Assembly: GCF_000472785.1 (NCBI RefSeq)
Contig: NZ_AXAL01000016.1
Span: 1-64,000, forward strand
Reading direction: 5' to 3'
Source of the DNA: Mesorhizobium loti CJ3sym
GTDB taxonomy: Bacteria; Pseudomonadota; Alphaproteobacteria; Rhizobiales; Rhizobiaceae
DNA: 64,000 bases
Shown: positions 44,094 through 52,778 of the stretch, in pieces
Numbering within the stretch: the first letter of the stretch is position 1
Layout: each line of letters starts with the position of its first letter
Translations under genes and position numbers: made by a program
Notes under the pieces: generated by a model
The model's database searches: none
What the model was told of the DNA's origin: nothing
What the model saw: the letters and a program-made list of their open reading frames with translations, nothing else

Positions 44094-44896
44094 TCCTTGA
44101 GGTTGTCGGGGTTGAGCGGCGTCTTCAGCCAGGCTTTCGAGCTTTCGTCCAGCTTGCCGTCAGCCAGCATCTTGGCGATGGCGTCGTTGACCGCCTTCTT
44201 CAGGGCGTCCTCGTTCTTGTTGAGACCGATATGCGAGGGCGAGGTCAGAAGCTGGAACTTCTGCTCCGGCTTCAGCGCATCCTGCTTGGCCAGCACCTGG
44301 GCGCCGACATCGTTGCCGACGACCATCAGCTGGGTCTGGCCGGAGATGAAGGCCTGGATCACCGAATTGTAATTGTCGAAACGCTTGATGTCGGCCGAGG
44401 CGGGCGCGGCCTCGGTGAGCGAAGTGTCCTCGAGCGTGCCGCGATTGACGGCGATCGACTTGTCGGCAAGGTCTTCCTTGCCTTTCACCATCATTGCGGC
44501 GGGACCAATCACCGCGATGTAATAGGGCGCGTAGGGGGCTGCGAAGTCGATGACCTGTTCGCGCTCCTTCGAATAGCCGACGCTCATCAGGATGTCGACG
44601 CGATGGTCGTTCAGATAGGGAATGCGGTTCTGTCCGGTGACGGCGACCGTGTTGAGTTTCACCTTGAGCGTGTCGGCGATGTACTGGGCGACATCCATGT
44701 CATAGCCCTTGAGGCTCATATCGGCGCTGGCCGACGAGAAGGGCGGGAAGTCGGCGAAGACGCCGACATTGATGGTGCCGGCCTTGGTAATGTCAGCCAG
44801 CGCGTCGGCGTTGGCTGCCTGGATGGCGAGGCCGAGACCTGCGGCGCCTAGCACCAGGGCGGCGATGGATGATTTGAGTGTCGAGTGGATCGTCAT
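44090..44896 (-). CDS. Amino acid ABC transporter substrate-binding protein
   Basis: The 268-residue family 3 solute-binding protein begins with a signal peptide (AALVLGAAGLGLAIQAANA). It then shows AGTINVGVFADFPPFSSASA, SLKGYDMDVAQYIADTLKVK and VTGQNRIPYLNDHRVDILM. It likely binds a cationic or polar amino acid or guanidino compound, since the next gene downstream in the opposite order is a ureohydrolase. The start with AAGGGG upstream was chosen. Confidence 0.9.
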   Translation of the reverse strand: MTIHSTLKSSIAALVLGAAGLGLAIQAANADALADITKAGTINVGVFADFPPFSSASADMSLKGYDMDVAQYIADTLKVKLNTVAVTGQNRIPYLNDHRVDILMSVGYSKEREQVIDFAAPYAPYYIAVIGPAAMMVKGKEDLADKSIAVNRGTLEDTSLTEAAPASADIKRFDNYNSVIQAFISGQTQLMVVGNDVGAQVLAKQDALKPEQKFQLLTSPSHIGLNKNEDALKKAVNDAIAKMLADGKLDESSKAWLKTPLNPDNLKD

Positions 44897-44976
44897 GTTA
44901 TTCCCCTTCTGGAAGCTTTTGATTGTTGGGACGGCCGCCAGTTCCAGTGCAGCGACCGCCTTTTGCTTTCTGAACA

Positions 44977-46038
44977 TCAGGCGCCCTTGCTTGTGATCGC
45001 CGGGCTGAACACCATCAGGCTCAGTATCTCGAACAGCACCTGCGCGGCGGCATGGGCCGTGTTGGTGGTGGCGTCATATTGCGGCGCCACCTCGACGACG
45101 TCGCCGCCGACAATGTTGAGGCCCTTAAGGCCGCGCAGCAGTTCGAGCACTTCGCGCGTCGTCAGGCCGCCGACTTCCGGTGTGCCGGTGCCCGGAGCAA
45201 AGGCCGGGTCGACGCTGTCTATGTCGAAGGAGATGTAGGTGGGGCCATCGCCAACGATCTTGCGCGCCTTCTCGATGATGGCGGGAATGCCGAGACCGGT
45301 CACCTCCTCGGCATGGACCACGGTCATCCCGGACTCGTAGGTGAACTCCCAAAGGTATTCGGCCGAGCCGCGAATGCCTATCTGGATGGTGCGCGTCGGG
45401 TCGAGCACGCCGTCGAGCACCGCGTTGCGGAACGGCCCGCCATGGTGGAACTTGGTCATGTCGAACAGGCCGCTGGTGTCGCAATGGGCGTCGATGTGGA
45501 TCAGGCCGACCGGCGCCTTCTTGCCGACAGCCTTCAGGATCGGATGGCTAATCGAATGATCACCGCCGACCGACAGCGGAATGACGCCGGCATCGACGAT
45601 CTGGTTGGTGCGGCGCTCGATATCCTCATGGCTGATCTCGAGCCGGTAGCGGCTGCGGAACGGAGTGTCGCCGATGTCGGCCACGCGAAGCTCATGTGTC
45701 GGCGCGCATTCCAGCACGTGATTGTAGGGGCCGATGCGCTCGATTGCGCGCAGCGCCCTTGGTCCAAAGCGCGAGCCCGGCCGGTTGGTGACGCCGAGGT
45801 CCATCGGCACGCCGATGATGGCCACCTGCAAATCGCCGAAATCCGGATTTTCGGCCGCGATTTCGCGGTAGGGCGCGGCGAGGAAGGTCGGAATGCCGGC
45901 ATAGGGTGCCAGCCTGGTGCCGCTCTTGGAAAAGATCTTGTCGGCGACCTTGCGGAATTTTGGGTCGAACATTTCGCCGCCATGGCTCTCGCCATATTTG
46001 CGACGCAACGCGTCGAGCTTGCCGCGATCGTAACCCAT
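44977..46038 (-). CDS. Agmatinase/arginase-family ureohydrolase
   Basis: The 353-residue Mn-dependent ureohydrolase shows the metal-ligand motifs VGGDHSISHP, IHIDAHCDTSG (three Asp/His ligands) and SFDIDSVDPAFAPGTGTP. It hydrolyses a guanidino compound such as agmatine, guanidinobutyrate or guanidinopropionate into urea and an amine. The exact substrate cannot be read from the motifs; the length and HHGGPFRNAV loop fit the agmatinase/guanidinobutyrase branch. It is first in the operon with an amino acid transporter and divergent from a LysR regulator. The urea formed can be used by the urease encoded in this window. Confidence 0.88.
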   Translation of the reverse strand: MGYDRGKLDALRRKYGESHGGEMFDPKFRKVADKIFSKSGTRLAPYAGIPTFLAAPYREIAAENPDFGDLQVAIIGVPMDLGVTNRPGSRFGPRALRAIERIGPYNHVLECAPTHELRVADIGDTPFRSRYRLEISHEDIERRTNQIVDAGVIPLSVGGDHSISHPILKAVGKKAPVGLIHIDAHCDTSGLFDMTKFHHGGPFRNAVLDGVLDPTRTIQIGIRGSAEYLWEFTYESGMTVVHAEEVTGLGIPAIIEKARKIVGDGPTYISFDIDSVDPAFAPGTGTPEVGGLTTREVLELLRGLKGLNIVGGDVVEVAPQYDATTNTAHAAAQVLFEILSLMVFSPAITSKGA

Positions 46039-46217
46039 ATCCGTTCCTCCTGGGCTGATGCAGTGCGACCGTCGGCGACCTCGAGCGAATTGACCGTCGT
46101 CCGGCCGGGTCGCTTGTCCCGCTGGCTGCCTGCAGATTTCACGTCTTGATATTTGTTCCGAGCCGAAGTGTCCGGCAGCCGCATTGAAAAATCAATTGAT
46201 ATTGTTAGGGTGTTTTC

Positions 46218-46234
46218 TGTGAGAAAATCTCACA
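46218..46234 (+). promoter_or_regulatory. LysR-type operator before the divergent regulator
   Basis: TGTGAGAAAATCTCACA is a perfect 7-bp inverted repeat around AAA and contains a T-N11-A core. It lies 17 bases before the LysR start in the 212-base divergent gap. A second small palindrome, ATCAATTGAT, lies at 46191-46200. Both sit where a LysR protein would control itself and the ureohydrolase operon. Confidence 0.55.
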
Positions 46235-46250
46235 AAGAAGTCGAGCACTC

Positions 46251-47225
46251 ATGGCCAAGCGCCTGCCACCCCTGAATCCACTGCGCGCCTTCGAGGCAAC
46301 GGCGCGCCATGGTTCGCTGACGAAGGCGGCCGGTGAATTGAATGTCACACATGGCGCCATCAGTCACCAGATCAAGGCGCTGGAGCAGTCGCTCGGCGTC
46401 AAGCTGTTCGAACGTGTCGGCCAGCGGGTCAAACTCACACCGCATGGTGCCGAGCTTTTGCCGGCGGTGTCGACCGCCTTCGACGGCATCGCTGCCGCCA
46501 CGCAGCGGCTGACGCGGCCGGCAAGCAGCGGCGCTCTGTCGGTGTCCTGCGTGCCGGCATTGCTGCTTTTGTGGATGACGCCGAGGCTCGGCAGCTTTAC
46601 CGCGCAGTATCCCGACATCCAGCTGACGCTCATTCCCTCCAACGATCCCAGGGATATCCGCGCGCCGCATATCGATGTCTGCGTGCACTATGGCAATGGC
46701 AGCTGGGCCGATTGCTGGATGCGCAAATGGTCGGGCCTCGAACTGTTTCCCGTGGTCAGCCCGACCTTGATCAACAACCGGCCGATCCGCAGCGTCAGGG
46801 ATCTTGCCGACCATGTCTTCCTGCATGGCGATGACGGCCGCGAATGGCACACCTGGCTGGCGACCGCCGATGCACTGGATCTCGAGCGCGGCCGCCGCCA
46901 TTATCTGGGTGACGCACGCATGGCGACCGAGGCCGCCGTGCACGGCCATGGCGTGGCGCTCGGCGATTCCGTGACCGCAAGCGCGCTGCTGGCCAGAGGC
47001 ATGCTGGTCGCGCCATTCAGCCTGTCGGTGCCCGCGGTCGATGAATTCTACATCGTCTGCCGCAACGAAATGCGGACCACACCCATCGTGCAGGTGTTCA
47101 TCGACTGGCTGTTTGCCGAGAAGGCCGGGGATGACGGCCGCGCCGACGCTCCGGTTGCGGGCCGTATCATCAGCCGCCGCAAGCGTCCTCAGCTCAAGGT
47201 CATCGGCGCCAAGGCGGCTTCTTGA
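46251..47225 (+). CDS. LysR-family transcriptional regulator (GcvA-like)
   Basis: The 324-residue protein has an N-terminal winged helix (LRAFEATARHGSLTKAAGEL, NVTHGAISHQIKALEQSLGV). Its sensing domain includes QLTLIPSNDPRDIRAPHIDV. It is divergent from the ureohydrolase gene with an operator-like palindrome between. It probably activates the ureohydrolase/transporter operon in response to the imported compound. Confidence 0.9.
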   Translation: MAKRLPPLNPLRAFEATARHGSLTKAAGELNVTHGAISHQIKALEQSLGVKLFERVGQRVKLTPHGAELLPAVSTAFDGIAAATQRLTRPASSGALSVSCVPALLLLWMTPRLGSFTAQYPDIQLTLIPSNDPRDIRAPHIDVCVHYGNGSWADCWMRKWSGLELFPVVSPTLINNRPIRSVRDLADHVFLHGDDGREWHTWLATADALDLERGRRHYLGDARMATEAAVHGHGVALGDSVTASALLARGMLVAPFSLSVPAVDEFYIVCRNEMRTTPIVQVFIDWLFAEKAGDDGRADAPVAGRIISRRKRPQLKVIGAKAAS

Positions 47226-47341
47226 CGCTGGACTGGAGTGGTTCCTTTTTGTCGGGCCAGCCCGCAAAGCGGGAGGCGCTTTCAAAAATTCAATGCTAAG
47301 AGGCATTTGCGGGGAGCGAGCAGCGAAGGCGGCATCGAGAT

Positions 47342-48646
47342 ATGGCAAAGACCGATATTGCGCGGCGCGTCTACAACCACACCTGGAAGCTCGACCCGAT
47401 CGTGCGCAGCCTGCTCGACACGGATTTCTACAAGCTTTTGATGCTGCAGATGATCTGGGGCATGTATCCCAAGGTCGAAACCACCTTCTCGCTGATCAAC
47501 CGCACCACTTCAGTGCATCTGGCCGACGAGATCGACGAAGGCGAATTGCGCGAGCAGCTCGACCATGCCCGTACGCTGCGCTTCTCCAAGAAGGAGATGA
47601 TCTGGCTGGGCGGCAACAATTTCTATGGCCGCAAGCAGATCTTCGAGCCGGAATTTCTCGCCTGGCTGGAAGGCTTCCGGTTGCCCGACTACGAGTTGTC
47701 GAAGCGCGACGGCCAGTACGAACTGACCTTCAGCGGGCCGTGGATGTACACCACGCTGTGGGAGATTCCCGCGCTTGCCATCATCAACGAATTGCGCTCA
47801 CGCGCCGCCATGCGGGCCTTCGGCCCGTTCGCGCTCGATGTGCTCTATGCCCGCGCCAAAGCCAAGATGTGGGCCAAGACCGAGCGGCTAAAGGCGCTGC
47901 CCGGCATACGCATTTCCGACTTCGGCACCCGCCGGCGCCACTCCTTCCTGTGGCAGCGCTGGTGCGTCGAGTCGCTCAAGGAAGGCATCGGCGAGGCTTT
48001 TACCGGCACCTCCAATGTGCTGTTGGCCATGGATAACGACCTCGAAGCGCTCGGCACAAATGCGCACGAACTGCCGATGGTGTTCGCGGCACTGGCCAAC
48101 TCCGAGAAGGAGCTGAAGCAGTCGCCCTACAAGGTGCTGCAGGACTGGCAGCGCTACTATGGCGGCAACCTCTTGATCGTGCTGCCCGATGCCTTCGGCA
48201 CGGCGTCCTTCCTGCGCGACGCGCCGGACTGGGTCGCCGACTGGACCGGCTTCCGCCCGGACAGCGCGCCGCCGATCGAAGGTGGCGAAAAAATCATCGA
48301 CTGGTGGCGTGAGAAGGGCAAGGACCCCCGGCAGAAGCTGCTGATCTTCTCCGACGGGCTCGAGGTCGAAACGATTGAGGAGACCTACCGGCACTTCAAA
48401 GGCAAGGTGCGCATGTCGTTCGGCTGGGGCACCAACCTGACCAATGATTTCGAAGGCTGCGCGCCGATCGAGACCAACAGCCTCGACGCCATATCGCTGG
48501 TCTGCAAGGTCACCGAGGCCAATGGCAGGCCGGCGGTGAAGCTGTCCGACAATCCCGCCAAGGCGACGGGGGATGACAAAGAGATCGAGCGCTACATCAG
48601 GATTTTCGGCCAGAAGGATCGCGTGGAGCAGCTGGTCAAGGTGTAA
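47342..48646 (+). CDS. pncB: Nicotinate phosphoribosyltransferase
   Basis: The 434-residue PncB contains LLDTDFYKLLMLQMIWGMYP, GNNFYGRKQIFEPEFLAWLE, IRISDFGTRRRHSFLWQRWC and FSDGLEVETIEETYRHF. The enzyme converts nicotinate and PRPP into nicotinate mononucleotide for NAD salvage, with the His next to RRRHSF in the active site. The next gene is a membrane protein; pncA lies 8 kb downstream on the other strand. Confidence 0.95.
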   Translation: MAKTDIARRVYNHTWKLDPIVRSLLDTDFYKLLMLQMIWGMYPKVETTFSLINRTTSVHLADEIDEGELREQLDHARTLRFSKKEMIWLGGNNFYGRKQIFEPEFLAWLEGFRLPDYELSKRDGQYELTFSGPWMYTTLWEIPALAIINELRSRAAMRAFGPFALDVLYARAKAKMWAKTERLKALPGIRISDFGTRRRHSFLWQRWCVESLKEGIGEAFTGTSNVLLAMDNDLEALGTNAHELPMVFAALANSEKELKQSPYKVLQDWQRYYGGNLLIVLPDAFGTASFLRDAPDWVADWTGFRPDSAPPIEGGEKIIDWWREKGKDPRQKLLIFSDGLEVETIEETYRHFKGKVRMSFGWGTNLTNDFEGCAPIETNSLDAISLVCKVTEANGRPAVKLSDNPAKATGDDKEIERYIRIFGQKDRVEQLVKV

Positions 48647-48681
48647 GGGGTGGCGGGGCTCTTGGATAGGCTGAGTTCCTT

Positions 48682-48844
48682 GGCGCCCCCCTCTGTCCTG
48701 CCGGACATCTCCCCCTCAAGGGGGGAGATTGGCAGTTTCTCTGCCGGCGTTTCTCTTGCAACAACAGAGATTGGCGAAGGCGAAGATGACAGCATGATCT
48801 CCCCCCTTGAGGGGGAGATGTCCGGCAGGGCGGAGGGGGGCGCC
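48682..48844. repeat. Inverted-repeat element of 163 bases overlapping a gene start
   Basis: The left arm, 48682-48729 (GGCGCCCCCCTCTGTCCTGC... onward), and right arm, 48797-48844, are 48-base inverted copies with two mismatches. They enclose a 67-base centre. Each arm also has its own CTCCCCCTCAAGGGGGGAG hairpin. One arm-like copy occurs again near 51744. The element looks like a miniature mobile or RPE-type repeat. It is in-frame with the following membrane protein. Confidence 0.75.
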
Positions 48845-50257
48845 GTAGAGCGCTGTCGTCGGCTGTTGGCAGTATTATCTGCGGCGTTGTTGTTCGCCTC
48901 ACCTACCCCCGCCTTCGCCCACGCCTCCGACCGTGGCCATGTCCTGCTTCTGCCGACCGGCTATTATCTCATCGGCGGCGCTTTCGCCGTGGCCGTCAGC
49001 TTCCTCGTGCTGGCGCTGTTGCCGGCGGCTTCCCTCGATCGCTTCTGGCATCGGCGCATGATGCTTTTCTCCCTCGGCGACAAAGCCCGCACCGCCATCA
49101 GCCTGATCTCCTTTGCCGGCTTTGCAATCCTTGTCGCTGCCGGCCTTTTTGGCAGCCGCGACCCCCTTTCCAACCCGTTGCCTTTGGTGATCTGGACACT
49201 GCTGTGGGCCGGCCTCACGCTGCTGCAAGGCGTCTTCGGAGGCCTCTGGTCCTGGCTCAACCCGTGGTACGGGCCGTGGCGCCTCGTCACGCGGCTGTTC
49301 AGCGCAGGCGACGAAGGAGCGCGGCGCCTCCCCGGATGGATCGGCTGCTGGCCGGCCGTCATCCTGTTTTTCGCCTTTGCCTGGTTCGAGCTGATCGATC
49401 CGGCGCCCGACGATCCGGCACGACTGGCGTTCGCCGCCGGCCTCTACTGGCTGCTTACTTTCCTCGCCATGCTGGTGTTCGGCTATCCCCAGTGGAGCCG
49501 CAGCGGCGAATTCCTGACGGTCTTCTTCTCGATGGTGGCGCGTTTCGCGCCGGTCGAACGTGAAGAGCAGGGCCGGCTTTGCCTCTGCTGGCCGGGCGCC
49601 AAGCTGCTGGTGGCGGAACCATTGCCGCCCAGTGGCATCGCCTTTCTCCTATTGGCCCTGTCGTCGGTGTCATTCGACGGCCTGTCCAAAACTTTCTTCT
49701 GGCTTGGCCTGTTCGGCATCAATCCGCTCGAATTCCCGGGCCGCACCGCAGTGATCGGTAGCGGCACGTTCGGGCTCGTTCTGACATTCGTCCTGCTGGC
49801 GGCGGTGTTCCTTGTCGCCGTCTGGCTTGGCCAGCGCCTGGCCGGCAGCGATCAGCCGCTCGCCCGGGCAGCCGGCCTTCTGGTGTGGTCGATCGTGCCG
49901 ATCGCGCTCGCTTACCATGTCGCGCACTATCTGACGGCGCTGCTGGTCGACGGCCAATATGCGCTGGCCTCTCTGTCCGACCCGTTCGCGCTGGGCTGGA
50001 ACCTGTTCGGCACCGCCGACATGCAGGTCGAGGCCGGCATCGTCGCCGGCGCGGAGTCTGCCTGGTGGCTGTGGAACATCCAGGCCGGCGCCATCATCCT
50101 TGGTCACGTACTCGCCGTCCTCGTCGCCCACGGCTTTGCCTGGCGCCTGCATCTGCAGCCTGCCCGCGCCGCGCTTAGCCAGTTTCCACTCACGCTGCTG
50201 ATGATCGCCTATACGGTGTTCGGCCTCTGGCTGCTTGCCACACCGACGGTCGGCTGA
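48794..50257 (+). CDS. Unrecognised polytopic membrane protein
   Basis: The protein of about 487 residues has a signal segment LLAVLSAALLFASPTPAFAH followed by about ten or more membrane helices, such as YLIGGAFAVAVSFLVLALLP. Short soluble loops contain WLNPWYGPWRLVTRLF and SFDGLSKTFFWLGLFGINPL. I do not recognise the family. The start is uncertain: this ATG lies just before the right arm of an inverted-repeat element, so the first 20 or so residues (MISPLEGEMSGRAEGG) are encoded by the repeat. A TTG at 48866 right before the signal sequence is the main alternative. Confidence 0.65.
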   Translation: MISPLEGEMSGRAEGGAVERCRRLLAVLSAALLFASPTPAFAHASDRGHVLLLPTGYYLIGGAFAVAVSFLVLALLPAASLDRFWHRRMMLFSLGDKARTAISLISFAGFAILVAAGLFGSRDPLSNPLPLVIWTLLWAGLTLLQGVFGGLWSWLNPWYGPWRLVTRLFSAGDEGARRLPGWIGCWPAVILFFAFAWFELIDPAPDDPARLAFAAGLYWLLTFLAMLVFGYPQWSRSGEFLTVFFSMVARFAPVEREEQGRLCLCWPGAKLLVAEPLPPSGIAFLLLALSSVSFDGLSKTFFWLGLFGINPLEFPGRTAVIGSGTFGLVLTFVLLAAVFLVAVWLGQRLAGSDQPLARAAGLLVWSIVPIALAYHVAHYLTALLVDGQYALASLSDPFALGWNLFGTADMQVEAGIVAGAESAWWLWNIQAGAIILGHVLAVLVAHGFAWRLHLQPARAALSQFPLTLLMIAYTVFGLWLLATPTVG

Positions 50258-50320
50258 GAAACGGCGGCCCCAATGTCGTTGCGGAAAGCTCGCTTGCCAC
50301 ATCAAGGCTTTGATGATTAG

Positions 50321-50363
50321 TTTGTACACATGCAATTTTTTTGCCTCCTCTGAGCGAGGAGGC
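50321..50363 (+). promoter_or_regulatory. Upstream region of the HAAT transporter: GntR-like site and hairpin
   Basis: TTTGTACACA (50321-50330) is a near-palindrome resembling GntR-type half-sites. It is followed by a T-run and the perfect hairpin GCCTCCTC-TGAGC-GAGGAGGC (50343-50363) in the leader. A similar TTTGCATACGA stands at the hydroxylase operon promoter. A clear -35/-10 pair was not found. Confidence 0.35.
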
Positions 50364-50410
50364 CGATGCCGCCTTATCGTTGGTCAAGACTGAAAAACAG
50401 GGGAACGAAC

Positions 50411-51715
50411 ATGGCTGACAAGAACGGATTTTTCGACCTCTCCAAGACTGCCTTCACCCGCCGCACGGCGCTGAAGGGCCTTGCCGCCGGCGCCGGCCTT
50501 GCTGTCGCGCCCGGTTTCGTCCGCTACTCCCAGGCGCAGAGTTCTGCGCCGATCAAGATCGGCTTCCAGTCGCACCGCACCGGCATTGGTGCTGCCTATG
50601 GCCGCTGGTACGAGAAGACCACGGCCGCCGCGATCAAGGCGATCAATGCCGCCGGCGGCATCAATGGCCGTCAGGTCGAGGTCATCATCGAGGATGACGG
50701 CACCGATCCCGGCCGAGGTGCGGAAGTGGTCGGCAAGTTCGCCACTCAGCACAAGACCGACATCGTCTTCGGCACGCTGTTCTCGCATGTCGTCATCGGC
50801 TCGGCGCCCGCCGCCGGCGAAAACAAGATGCCCTATTTCGTCGTCAGTGAAGGCCACCACGTCGCCTCGACCAAGCTCAACCGCTACGTCTTCCAGCCCG
50901 GCATCACCGATGTGAAGAGCCAGATCCAGTCGATGGCGCCGTGGATCGCGGCCAATGCCGGCAAGAAGGTGACGCAGATCTTCCCCGATTTCGCCTTCGG
51001 CTACGACCACCGCGACTACCTGCCGCCGGCGCTGAAGGCGCAGGGCGCCGAGGTCATCGCCCAGATCGCCATCCCGCCGACGGAATCGTCCTTCACCAAA
51101 TATTTTCCGCAGATCCCGCCCGAGACCGAAGTGATCTACCACGTCATGGTCGGCCCGGCGGTGCTCACCTTCGTCAAGGAACTCGGCGAGTTCTACGGCT
51201 CCAACCGGCCGCAGCTGTTCGGCTTCATCGATTCGCTCGAGGCCACCGACATCAACAGCCCCGGCCTGGAATTTTTGGACGGCAGCCATTTCTGGGAAGG
51301 TTCGCCACGCTACGCGCAACCTGATGACAGCGAGGCACAGAAGGCCTATCGCACCGCGGTCGGCATCGACGACAATGGCGCCGCCGTCGGCGACCCCAAG
51401 GACGTCTCCACCGCCGCGCACATGTTCGGCTGCTGGGAGACGCTCTATGTCGTCAAGAAGGCGATGGAAGATGCCGGCTACAAGGGACCGGAAGACCGCG
51501 CCAAGCTCGTCGAGGCGACCGAAGCGCTGACCGCCTTCGCCGAAGGACCTGAGCATCCGCAAGGCGCAAAAACCTTCAACGGCAAGATCCACCAATGCTT
51601 TGGCATCCAGAACATCTCCAAAGTCGAAGGCGGCAAGCTGAAGGTGGTGCACAAGACCAAAATCGAGGACGGGCTTTACGAGGCCGAAGGGGATTATACG
51701 ACGCAGGCGCTGTGA
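50411..51715 (+). CDS. Branched-chain-amino-acid-type ABC transporter substrate-binding protein
   Basis: The 434-residue LivJ/AmiC-fold (type I) binding protein has a twin-arginine-like signal (FTRRTALKGLAAGAGLA) and the conserved IKIGFQSHRTGIGAAYG, NAAGGINGRQVEVIIEDDGT and ASTKLNRYVFQPGITDVKSQ. It is the first gene of a complete HAAT transporter. Family members bind amino acids, amides, urea or aromatic acids. Gene context (pncA, hydroxylase) points to an N-heterocycle here, but that is an inference. Confidence 0.88.
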   Translation: MADKNGFFDLSKTAFTRRTALKGLAAGAGLAVAPGFVRYSQAQSSAPIKIGFQSHRTGIGAAYGRWYEKTTAAAIKAINAAGGINGRQVEVIIEDDGTDPGRGAEVVGKFATQHKTDIVFGTLFSHVVIGSAPAAGENKMPYFVVSEGHHVASTKLNRYVFQPGITDVKSQIQSMAPWIAANAGKKVTQIFPDFAFGYDHRDYLPPALKAQGAEVIAQIAIPPTESSFTKYFPQIPPETEVIYHVMVGPAVLTFVKELGEFYGSNRPQLFGFIDSLEATDINSPGLEFLDGSHFWEGSPRYAQPDDSEAQKAYRTAVGIDDNGAAVGDPKDVSTAAHMFGCWETLYVVKKAMEDAGYKGPEDRAKLVEATEALTAFAEGPEHPQGAKTFNGKIHQCFGIQNISKVEGGKLKVVHKTKIEDGLYEAEGDYTTQAL

Positions 51716-51743
51716 GCCTAGCTCTAGCAGCGTGAGCGCCAAG

Positions 51744-51878
51744 GCACCCCCCTCTGTCCTGCCGGACCCGGCCCTCCGCTGTCGCTCCGGGCGTTCGTCG
51801 TTCGGAAAGCCAAGCAATTGGCTTTCCGTCCGCTGCGCGGACCATTCCTCACCCCCCTCAAGGGGCGCGTTGGCGCTA
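51744..51878. repeat. Repeat with perfect hairpin between binding protein and permease genes
   Basis: The first 24 bases (GCACCCCCCTCTGTCCTGCC and onward) match the arm of the element at 48682 with one difference. It contains the perfect 11-bp hairpin CGGAAAGCCAA-GCAA-TTGGCTTTCCG (51803-51828). The unit ends with CCCCCCTCAAGGGGCGCG. Sitting inside the operon, it can reduce permease synthesis relative to the binding protein. Confidence 0.6.
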
Positions 51879-51896
51879 TCACCGGGTGTCTAGCCC

Positions 51897-52778
51897 ATGC
51901 ACTTCGGACCCCATCTTCTCCTCGCCGCCCTCGAAGGCCTCGTCACCTCGGCCGTGCTGGCGCTGACGGCACTTGGGCTGTCGCTGGTGTTCGGCGTGAT
52001 GCGCGTCGTCAATGTCGCGCATGGTGAGTTCTTCATGCTGGGCGCCGTGCTCGCCTGGGCGATCACAACAGCAATCGGCGGCCATCCGGCGCTCGGTTTC
52101 CTGGCGGCGCTGGTGATAGCGCCCTTGATCGTCGGCGCCATTGCGCTGGTCGCGGAACGACTGGTGCTGCGCCGGCTCAACTACAATCCGGAAGCCACCA
52201 TCGTTGCCACGATCGGCATGCTCTACATCATCCAGCAGCTGGCGCTGACCTTCTATGGTCCGGAGGCGCGGCCCGTCGAGCCGCCATTCAGCTACCGCAT
52301 CCTTTTGCCGTGGTTCGGCTATTCCGGCTACAAGCTGTCGATCATCGCGGCTTCCGCGCTCATCTTGATCGCGACCTGGCTGGTGCTGACGCGCACCAGG
52401 ATCGGCCTCATTATGCGCGCCACCCAGTATGACAGCGAGACGGCGCAAGCCTTCGGCATCCCCGTCGGCCGCGTCTATGGCGGCGTCTTCGCGCTTGGCG
52501 CCATGCTGGCGGCGATCGCCGCGCTGCTGATCGTGCCGATCAGCCAGGCGCATTATCTGATGGGGCAGGATCCGCTACTCTTGTCCTTCATCGTCGTCAT
52601 CATCGGCGGCCTTGGCTCCCTGCGCGGCACGGTCGTCGCCGCCGTGCTGATCGGCATGTCCGACGGCATCGTCTCAATGTTCTTCTCGCCGACGCTGGCC
52701 AAGATCATCGCTACGCTGCTGGTCGCCATGGTGCTGGTGTTCCGGCCTCAGGGCCTGTTCGGGACCGCATCGCGATGA
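51897..52778 (+). CDS. HAAT transporter permease, LivH type
   Basis: The 293-residue LivH-type permease has about eight membrane helices and conserved LALTALGLSLVFGVMRVVNV followed by AHGEFFMLGA. It also shows IGLIMRATQYDSETAQAFGI and VVIIGGLGSLRGTVVAAVLI. It pairs with the LivM-type protein and starts after the repeat. Its stop overlaps the next start by ATGA. Confidence 0.92.
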   Translation: MHFGPHLLLAALEGLVTSAVLALTALGLSLVFGVMRVVNVAHGEFFMLGAVLAWAITTAIGGHPALGFLAALVIAPLIVGAIALVAERLVLRRLNYNPEATIVATIGMLYIIQQLALTFYGPEARPVEPPFSYRILLPWFGYSGYKLSIIAASALILIATWLVLTRTRIGLIMRATQYDSETAQAFGIPVGRVYGGVFALGAMLAAIAALLIVPISQAHYLMGQDPLLLSFIVVIIGGLGSLRGTVVAAVLIGMSDGIVSMFFSPTLAKIIATLLVAMVLVFRPQGLFGTASR

